A DNA stretch of 64,000 bases from positions 52,406,501 to 52,470,500 of the forward strand of contig CP136891.1 in the NCBI GenBank assembly GCA_034359265.1. Direction: 5' to 3'. The notes beneath the pieces were generated by a model. The model searched no databases and was not told the DNA's origin. It saw nothing but the letters and a program-made list of their open reading frames with translations. Position numbers and translations under genes: made by a program. Positions 57,116 through 64,000 of this stretch are shown here, in pieces (the first letter of the stretch is position 1; each line of letters opens with the position of its first letter). This stretch comes from Canna indica (Eukaryota > Streptophyta > Magnoliopsida > Zingiberales > Cannaceae).

Positions 57116-60100
57116 TTATTCCTCATCATCTGAATAATAGTCTTCGAATTCTTCCTCTTCTTCCTCTTCTTCATCTTCTTCATCTCCAGCTTCCTCAATT
57201 TCATGATCGTCATCATCAGCATATTCAACTTCTAATTGAATTGATGTTGTGTCTGCTTCCTCGAGTATTGGAATAATACGATCTACAGCAGGAGGATCAT
57301 CTTCTTGATAGAAACCATGTGTCATATTAGGTATCAGCTCATTTTCTCCTACTATCGGATCAATTTTTCCTCTACCTTTTGTCTTACAGACTACACGCCA
57401 ATCTGCTCTATCTTTATTTCGAGCCGGATACTTCGCGTAATATACTTGTTCGGCTTGTGATGCCAATATAAAAGGCTCATTTGCTGCCAATTTCGATTTG
57501 TAATTAACCTCAACAAGTTTGTATTTTGGATGAACTTTCATGCCCCTTTCTGTTGTATCGAACCAATGACATCTAAATAGGATCACTGATTTTAAGCCGA
57601 AGTAGTGCAACTCTATCACTTCTTCCACCAGTCCATAAAAATCCATATCACATTCAACATAGGTTGTCCCTTTCACGCAGACCCCAGCATTCATCGTCTT
57701 CTTTGTAAATGAATATTCAACCGTGTGAAATTTATACCCGTTAACAAAATATCTGCTATAGCACGACACAAGTCGCGACGGTCCACTAACAAACTCAAAT
57801 ATTCTTTCATCTATTTCAGCTCTGTGATCTTTGCTGTAAGTCTGAATCCAAGTAGGGAAATCACGATTCCGTAATCTCTCCAATTCTTGATCGTTGTGAA
57901 TAGAGTATTTTTGCACCATCTCAATGTCAAATATTTCAATGAATTGTTCAATCTCTGGACAATTGAGTAATACATACAAGTGTGCCAAATGATACTCTTC
58001 ATCGCTTAAGTGTCGAGATGGACGAGAACCAAAAGCACGACCAGAGTGACAAAATATATTTAAACGTCCATCTGAATGTCGAACACCCCCGTCGTCGTTA
58101 CGTGGAAGACGATCAAATCTTGTCTGTACTGTCGATTCAAAGTAAAATGAGCAGAATGTTGAAATTTCTTGGATGATATACGATTCAGATATTGATCCTT
58201 CAACAGCTGCGGTGTTCTTTACTTTTTTCTTCAGACGATTCATGTATCTTTCAAATAAGTACATCCACCGATATTGAACGGGGCCACCAACTCGTGCCTC
58301 GTATGCCAAGTGTATCGGTAGATGCTCCATCGAGTCAAAAAATGCAGGAGGGAAAAACTGCTCCAGCTTGCATATGATTTCAATAATATTATTCTCAAGT
58401 GTTGACATATCTTCGACTCGAAGGACATTTGCACAGATGTTTCTAAAAAACATACTTAATTCAGTCAACGGACCCCAAATATTATCAGGTAGAAGATCTC
58501 GAAATGCGATCGGAAGTAATCTCTGCATGAATACATGACAACCATGGCTCTTCATCCCTGATATTTTGCAATCATCGACGTTCACACATTGAGATAAGTT
58601 TGAAGCATATCCATCGGGTAATCTGAGTTCTTTTATCCATTGACAAACATCTTTGATCTGTTGTTTATTTAACACATATGGGGCCTTCGGTTTCAGATAT
58701 CGTCCGTTGACCTCTTGTAACTCCAACTCTGGTCTTTTACAAAGTATTTTCATATCATGTCGGGCTTTGACATTATCTTTTGTTTTTCCGGAAATATCCA
58801 TCAAAGTGTTGAAAATATTATCAAACACATTTTTTTCAATGTGCATGACATCTAAATTATGTTGAATCAATAATGAACTCCAATAGGGCAATTCCCAAAA
58901 GATACTTTTTTTCATCCAGTTATGTGTTTGGCCAAAACCTGACACTCTTTCATTGCGACCAAATACTATATCTGGAAGTGCTGAAACACGTGCTAACATT
59001 TGTTCACCAGACAACATCGGTGGTGGCCCATCTCTTTCGACTCTGCCCTTAGTAAATTTATTACGATTCCTTCGATACTGATGATTAACCGGTAGGAATC
59101 GACGATGATAATCAAAGAATGAGATTTTTCGTCCGTTCTGAAGACTGATTGATTTAGAGTGTTCCATACAATACGGACAAGAGAGTCGGCCGTGAGTGCT
59201 CCAACCCGACAACATGCCGTACGCCGGGAAATCATTGATTGTCCACAAGACCGCGGCCTTTAAATTGAAGTTTTGCTTCCAATGACAATCATAAGTGACA
59301 GCTCCCTCAGTCCAAAATATTTTCAATTCATCTATCAAGGGTTTGAGAAATATGTCAATTTCTTTTCGCGGACCCTTAGGACCTGGAATAATCATCGAAA
59401 GATAAATAAATTCATCTTTCATGCACATTGACGGTGGAAAATTATAAACTGTCAGCAGCACTGGCCAAACTGAATAAGGAGTTGCAGAATGTCCAAACGG
59501 ATTAAAACCATCTGTGCACAATCCCAATCTGATATTTCTAGTATCCCTAGCAAATAAAGGATAACATGTATCCAAATGTTTCCATGCTTCACTGTCAGAT
59601 GGATGAGTCATTACTGTATCATCACGACTTCTTGCATGCCAACTCATGTAGGGGGCTGTCTTTTCCGATATGAATAATCTTTAAAGTCTCGGTGTTAGTG
59701 GAAAATACCGAAGCACCTTAAACGGGATATTTTTCTGTCGGACCGATTTCTTCTTCTTGTAACGAGGATGTTGACATACAGGGCATTTATCCAACTACAC
59801 ATTTTCTTTATAATATAAAATGCAGTTATTTTGGCACGCGTGTATTTTTTCGTACCCAAGCCCCAATTTTCTCATTAGCTTTTTAGTCTTATAAAAAGTT
59901 GGCTCAAACTTGTTATCAGTAGGCAGCATCCCATTAATCAATCCAGCAATCCGATCATACGCAACTCCGCTGATATTACAATCGGCCTTGATGTTTAAAA
60001 GCTGTGTCATTGCTGAAAACCTAGTGTATTTAGGACAATTCTCATACAAAGGTTCATCGGCAGCTTTCAACATCTCGTAAAATTCTACAGCTTCTTTATT

Positions 60101-60613
60101 CGGTAATTCAATCTCTACCGCAGTTTGTACTTCTGTGATATCAACCGTTGTAGTATCTGGTGGGACTAATGTCTGAAGAACTGGCCGATCAACATTATCA
60201 TTCAGGTGGAATTGACCCCCAAGACTATCAAGTATCATAGTTCTATAAGGATTACATTGACTGGATGAAGAAGCACCAGCAGAGGAAGATTCACCATATG
60301 TTTGAACGACAGGATTGCTCGACGTCCCGACTTCGCGTGACTCCCCGTGACAAGTCCATAGAAAATATCTTGGTGCAAATCCTTTGGTATATAGATGCAG
60401 AGTGACAGTCTCCCGATCCAAAAATCATCCATTTGAACAAATGCGGCACGGACATCGGATTTGATCACCCATGCTAACAAAATTCCGATTCAAATAGGCA
60501 AAATTTAGGAAGTACGTTACGCCTAATCGAAACTCATTCGTTAAAGCTCCACGATCAAGACGTCGGTACATCCAACTTCGATCAGTCGACATGATTCTGT
60601 CAATCAATGACAA
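57116..60613 (-). pseudogene. CACTA TNP2 transposase, one frame with three stops
   Basis: A single frame of 1166 codons from the ATG region at 60613. It has a transposase-associated domain (DRSWMYRRLDR...IRCPCRICSNG, HLYTKGFAPRYFLWTCHGE), the TNP2 / Transposase_21 core (CPVCQHPRYK..., LGLCTDGFNPFGHS, YSVWPVLLTVYNFPP, LSCPYCM), and a DUF4218-like region (LLPIAFRDLLPDNIWGPLTELSMFFRNIC...HLPIHLAYEARVGGPVQYRWMY). A DUF4216-like region (GLKSVILFRCHWFD) and an acidic tail follow. Stops are TGA at 60425-60427, TAG at 59795-59797 and TAA at 59681-59683. The last 843 codons are open. TNP2 cuts the element ends. The three stops are all in frame and all different, and flank sequence reads on normally. 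Confidence 0.92.
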
Positions 60614-60639
60614 TTTCTTTGGTTAATGTCTTTAGGTGA

Positions 60640-60875
60640 GATTGTCCTATTCTATTCGGGATTTATGTTATTTATATTGCACTAAGTACTTATTTTAACT
60701 GTTAACTTCATTCTAAATTTCGGCAGCATCTCCCTACAGTTCTCCGAATACGCATATCATCTGGGCGCGTATCGGAGAACAAGAGAGATGTTGCCGAAAT
60801 TTAGAATGATTAGTTAACAGTTAAAATAAAAACGTAAGTGCAGTACAAATAACTATATTCCCAAATTGTCCAATC
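60640..60875. repeat. Imperfect inverted repeat upstream of TNP2, 7.2 kb copy
   Basis: Arms of about 110 bases around a centre near 60765. TTCTAAATTTCGGCA on the left pairs with TGCCGAAATTTAGAA on the right, and TATTTTAACTGTTAAC pairs with GTTAACAGTTAAAATA. It would fold in the leader RNA of the minus-strand gene. Confidence 0.85.
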
Positions 60876-61047
60876 AGGGACAATTCAAGAATTGTACGTC
60901 GTATAAAAGATCATCTACTTCTTTTACACGAATATACAATCCCCGAACGGATCTAAGGTTTTGCTAAATCATATCCGACTCGTCGATGCGTACGTGAAAC
61001 ACATGAACTCGTCGGATGCATGATTATTTTCTAAATGTTTTGAGATA

Positions 61048-61330
61048 GTTCGAGTCCATATTGGATGATTTCGACGCGCGTCCGAAGTGGACGATTTCGG
61101 CGCGCGTCCGAAGTGGACGATTTCGGCGCGCGTCCGAAGTGGACGATTTCGGCGCACGTCCGAAGTGGACGATTTCGGCGCGCGTCCGAAGTGGACGATT
61201 CTGGCGCACGTCCGAAGTGGACGATTCCGGCGCGCGTGTGTCCGAAATGGATGATTCCAGCGCGCGTCCGAATTGGACGATTCCGGCGCTCGTCCGAAGT
61301 GGACGATTCCGGCGCGCGTCCGAAGTGGAC
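61048..61330. repeat. 26-bp minisatellite, about ten units
   Basis: Unit GTCCGAAGTGGACGATTTCG plus GCGCGC, with some units reading ATTCC and one longer unit (CGCGTGTGTCC) near 61233. Because it has few stops, it creates open frames on both strands (61024-61363), which I do not call genes. Confidence 0.92.
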
Positions 61331-61439
61331 AATTCCGAAATTAATCTAAACCCTAATAATTAATCTAACAAATTAAACAATTAATCTAAATAATTAATTA
61401 ACAATTAAAAAACAATAAAAAATTATATATAAATCTATA

Positions 61440-61762
61440 AATTCCGGCGCCGGAGTCAGGTGGACTCCGGCGCCGGCGTACAGTGGCCGGACACACTGTC
61501 CGGCCACTGTACAAGGTCCAGCGGCGGCCATCGGCCGACCGTCGCCGGCCGAAACCCTTAAAAAAGGGTTTCGGTCGGATTTCCCACCGGCCGCAATGGG
61601 AAGAGATAGCCGGCCGGCGAGGCATACCTGAAAATGTCGGCAGCAGCGGGAGGAGGAAGAGGTGTCATCGGCGTCGGCAGCGGTGGCAGCGACGGCGTCA
61701 GGCGGGAGCAGGAGACGGCGGCGGCAGCAGCGGGAGGAAGAAGGGTCGGGCGCGACTGCGTG
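61440..61762. other. GC-rich leader of the 7.2 kb CACTA genes
   Basis: GC-rich, with palindromic TCCGGCGCCGG and repeated GTCCGGCCACTGTAC/GTACAGTGGCCGGAC words (61478-61515). It has the same place in the short copy. The open frames (61483-61803, 61398-61625) are low-complexity Arg/Gly/Ala text. Confidence 0.55.
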
Positions 61763-61765
61763 CCC

Positions 61766-61773
61766 TATATAAA
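61766..61773 (-). promoter_or_regulatory. Candidate TATA box of the 7.2 kb CACTA copy
   Basis: TATATAAA on the plus strand (TTTATATA on the minus strand) sits just inside the right subterminal repeats, upstream of the minus-strand leader. It is conserved in the other copy at 38779-38786. Confidence 0.35.
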
Positions 61774-61774
61774 C

Positions 61775-62065
61775 TTATCAGCAACGGCTCACTCGCCCGT
61801 TAGAAAGCCGTTGCTAATAAGTTATCATCAGCAACGGCTCACTTGTCCGTTAGAAAGCCGTTGCTGATAATTAAAATATCAGCAACGGCTCGCCTTTCCG
61901 TTAGAAAGCCGTTGTGGATAATTAAAATAATCCGCAACGGCTCGCGTGTCCATTAGAACGCCGTTGCAGATACAAATATCTGCAACGGCTTGAACGGCCG
62001 TAAGAATGCCGTTGCAAATAGCAACGGCTTGAGCGGCCGTTGCTGATAGCCGTTGCTGAAGACTC
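61775..62065. repeat. Right subterminal repeats of the 7.2 kb CACTA copy
   Basis: Six or more (C)AGCAACGGCT...AAGCCGTTG pairs, with one more pair than the short copy. Confidence 0.8.
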
Positions 62066-62082
62066 AATTTCTAGTAGTGCGA

Positions 62083-62675
62083 TAGCCCCGATGCAATTCT
62101 AAAAAAGTAAGTTCATACCTTAACATAAGGAAACACAGTAAGTTCATACCTTAAACTAAGGAAACACACTAAATTCATACATTAAAATAAGGAAACCAAA
62201 GAGGATTCCCTTCTATCTCGGGTTGGACTTTACGGGATTCTCGTGGTCGTATTAGTTGAGGGGCTAGACTCAAAACCGCACGTAGAACTTTTTTGAACCA
62301 TGTGTGCACGATTTCAGTTGAGTGCTGGTAGTGTTCCGCCATAATTCGCACACGTTCATTGTGGCAAATAGTGAATAAGAACATAGCTACCCCTTCTTCA
62401 ACTGATATTCTTTGATTTTCCAACCCTACCCCTCTAAGTTGTTGGCATAATCTTCTAAACAAGTTAGGCTCCATCCGCAAACTTTCATAGCAACGGATGC
62501 GAGAGTTCATCAACTCTTGAGTATATTCCGCACCCGATAGTATAGATGTGCGTACAGGTCTTGGTGGTGATTGAGCGACTTCAAAAAGTTCATCTAGTAT
62601 AATCACGCCCGCAAGAATTATCCCAGCTCTAATAAGTGCATCTTTCACCTCATCGTTATCATCATTAGAACTCAT
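62083..62675 (-). pseudogene. PIF/Harbinger transposase, N-terminal part
   Basis: Starts at the ATG at 62675 (MSSNDDNDEVKDAL), chosen over an in-frame upstream start that adds a hydrophobic 45-residue stretch unlike the family. It reads SGAEYTQELMNSRIRCYESLRMEPNLFRRLCQQLR, ISVEEGVAMFLFTICHNERVRIMAEHYQHS and VQPEIEGNPLWFPYF, the ALP1/PIF helix-turn-helix region. An intron with GT near 62178 and AG near 62101 leads to NCIGAI, whose next codon is the first catalytic Asp; the CACTA element is inserted in that codon. The rest lies at 54126-54880. Confidence 0.88.
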
Positions 62676-62939
62676 TCTGAATTTAAAGTAAATTGAAATA
62701 GCAAACTGATATAGCAAATAACAACTTATAATAGCATAGAAGGAACAGTAAATAGCAAACAATCCTAAATCAAACATAGCAAATAGTCCTAAATCAAACA
62801 TTAATAGCAAACAGTAGCAACCTACTCAAAGCAAACAAGTTTAAGTACAGCCCCACATAGTTGTTAGAGCATTTAGTACAGCCCCACATTAGGAGCATTT
62901 AGTACAACCCCACATTAGGAGCATTTCAGTTTAAAATAT
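62676..62939. other. Spacer between the two Harbinger ORFs
   Basis: Contains tandem copies of CAAACA(T)TAGCAAATAGTCCTAAAT (62755-62808) and of CAGCCCCACAT(TA)...GAGCATTTAGTACA (62850-62930), both short local repeats. No gene. Confidence 0.55.
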
Positions 62940-63515
62940 TTACATAAAATTGGTGCTATATATTCCCATGCACCACGCTACAGCACCTTCATCATCTAAA
63001 GCTGCAAAAAAACTGCGAGCATCAGGATTTTTTATTAGAAAATTTATAACATGGTTGTTAACTTGATTATCTAGGCCAAAACTCTGCAGCCTTGAAACAC
63101 ACGATGCAGGTGACTTGGGCACTACTTGAGGAGGACCAGTGGTACTTGTTTCCTTAACTGCAATTCCACCTAACTTATCTATTAGTGCAGTTGCAGCAGA
63201 TAATGCTTGGGCCAAACATTGAGATGAATTACCTCTTTTCCTCGATCGACTACTACATGACCCAGATGGAATGTTAAGGGAGACCCTACGCAAAAGGGGT
63301 TCCGGACCACCACTTGAATCTGTCCCCTCATTCTCATGGGCTCTCAATGGTCGTTTCCCTCGACCTATATCTCTAAACTCATTCTCAACCTGACGCTCTT
63401 CGTTCGAGGTCAATGGTACTTGAGAAGAGGAACGAGCTAAGTGGCCTGTTGCGGACTGATTAGCAAATGCTAATTCCATCAAGTCATAAAACTTAGGTGG
63501 ACCATTTTTTAACAT
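62940..63515 (-). CDS. Harbinger Myb/SANT-like protein, second exon
   Basis: A 191-codon open frame, MLKNGPPKFYDLMELAFANQSATGHLARSS..., with basic and Ser-rich linkers (CSSRSRKRGNSS) and a helical C-terminal segment (LAQALSAATALIDKLGG...VINFLIKNPDARSFFAALDDEG). This is the usual C-terminal half of the Myb_DNA-bind_3-type proteins encoded beside PIF/Harbinger transposases, which help the transposase bind DNA. It is probably joined to the exon upstream by splicing across 63516-63600. The first residue shown need not be a true start. Confidence 0.65.
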   Translation of the reverse strand: MLKNGPPKFYDLMELAFANQSATGHLARSSSQVPLTSNEERQVENEFRDIGRGKRPLRAHENEGTDSSGGPEPLLRRVSLNIPSGSCSSRSRKRGNSSQCLAQALSAATALIDKLGGIAVKETSTTGPPQVVPKSPASCVSRLQSFGLDNQVNNHVINFLIKNPDARSFFAALDDEGAVAWCMGIYSTNFM

Positions 63516-63599
63516 TTTGAATGAATCTCAGAGAGTCTGCGAACCAACTTTTTTTTATTTGTACATTGTCTTATGACTCATAAGAAGGAAAACTACTAA

Positions 63600-63939
63600 T
63601 AAAAAATGACATACCGAAGATCGGTTCCAAACAGTTTCATCAGCTTCAATAATATTTGTGTCAGGATTCCAAGTTACTCTGGTATGGTTAATTAGATCTT
63701 TGAAAGATCGATAAGTTCTATGAAGACAACATTTTTTTTTGTCTACACTTATCAAACCCAAGTTTACCCCCAAACTTTTCCTCCAACTTATCACTAATCA
63801 CCTCCCAACTTTTCTTATCATAGTTGGTGGTACCACGTTGCCTTATGTACTCGCCCAAAATTTTTAAAAATTCTTCAGTGACAAGGTGGGACCACTCAAC
63901 CACATTTTCTCTTGGTTTGCGATGGCCACCCATGTTCAA
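63600..63939 (-). pseudogene. Harbinger Myb/SANT-like protein, first exon, frameshifted
   Basis: From the ATG near 63933 (MGGHRKPRENVVEWSHLVTEEFLKILGEYIRQRG), then SWEVISDKLEEKFGGKLGFDKC, a trihelix/SANT fold. After a run of nine or ten Ts near 63731-63740 the continuation (RTYRSFKDLINHTRVTWNPDTNIIEADETVWNR) is in another frame, so a one-base slip in the T-run breaks the gene or is an assembly error. The element's right end lies beyond the window. Confidence 0.7.
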
Positions 63940-64000
63940 CTATTTATTCTATAATCGTAATCCAAATCAGAACATAGTATAAACTAAAAACATACCATTT

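Larger units (their letters stand above)
54881..62079 (-). mobile_element. CACTA transposon, 7.2 kb copy with TNP2 and TnpA-like genes
   Basis: Ends are CACTACTAGAAAAAT and, on the other strand, CACTACTAGAAATTG, flanked by CGA (54878-54880 and 62080-62082). Both ends have AGCAACGGC subterminal arrays. Minus-strand order is leader, 26-bp minisatellite, inverted repeat, TNP2 transposase, then the TnpA-like gene. It is the long form of the element at 35207-39042. It interrupts the Harbinger transposase. Its own genes are damaged, so mobility would need enzyme from another copy. Confidence 0.96.

Noticed and set aside
61024..61363. Repeat proteins with RPLRTRAEIVHFG units on the minus strand
   Set aside because: This is the translation of the 26-bp minisatellite, appears in several frames, and has no counterpart of equal length in the sister CACTA copy.
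62676..62810. 45-residue hydrophobic N-terminal extension of the Harbinger transposase
   Set aside because: It comes from a short tandem repeat upstream (repeated MFDLGLFA text). The family start fits the ATG at 62675.

Overview
This is a plant nuclear window, most likely from a monocot. It holds one recognisable host gene, an intronless BRI1-type brassinosteroid receptor kinase on the minus strand at 17534-20920. That gene sits in a deep stack of transposable elements. The monocot call rests on the receptor resembling rice BRI1 in its LRR, island and kinase domains and on its GC-rich 5' half. It is an inference, and I cannot name the species.

Layout. 1-11395: a decayed Ty1/copia element split by a second copia element with ~2.1 kb LTRs (586-10019; target duplication GTTGA). 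11400-14270: low-complexity repeats, a LINE ORF1 scrap and an 86-bp tandem pair. 14271-16136: a TTA-flanked Harbinger/Tourist-type element filled with a GC-rich minisatellite. 17534-20920: BRI1, with a possible 6-residue upstream ORF and two identical G-box/BRRE-like sites. 22421-23582: a large foldback whose arms differ by three 31-bp repeat units. 24165-40975: one L1-type LINE cut by a solo LTR (TSD CCCAC), a 332-bp MITE (TSD AAG) and a copia element (TSD GTTTT), which itself carries a CACTA element (TSD AAA). 41013-49516: three solo LTRs inside older LTR-like debris. 49518-53240: a CACTA-like end, a GC-rich possibly captured segment, a Pelota-like first exon and AT-rich degenerate repeats. 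53663-64000: a minus-strand PIF/Harbinger element (Myb/SANT-like ORF, DDE transposase, GRF zinc-finger ORF) interrupted by a full-length 7.2 kb CACTA element (54881-62079, TSD CGA).

How the parts relate. The two CACTA elements are the same family. The 3.8 kb copy lost most of the TNP2 transposase through an internal deletion but keeps an unbroken TnpA-like gene. The 7.2 kb copy keeps the TNP2 frame but has three in-frame stops there and a frameshift in its TnpA-like gene. The insertion order is readable from nesting: LINE before copia before CACTA on the left, Harbinger before CACTA on the right. No tRNA, rRNA or CRISPR feature was seen. I found no convincing undescribed system. The most unusual items are the CACTA insertion within the first catalytic Asp codon of the Harbinger transposase, the matched foldback arms, the minisatellite-filled Harbinger element, and a sequence block shared by that element and an unrelated solo LTR.
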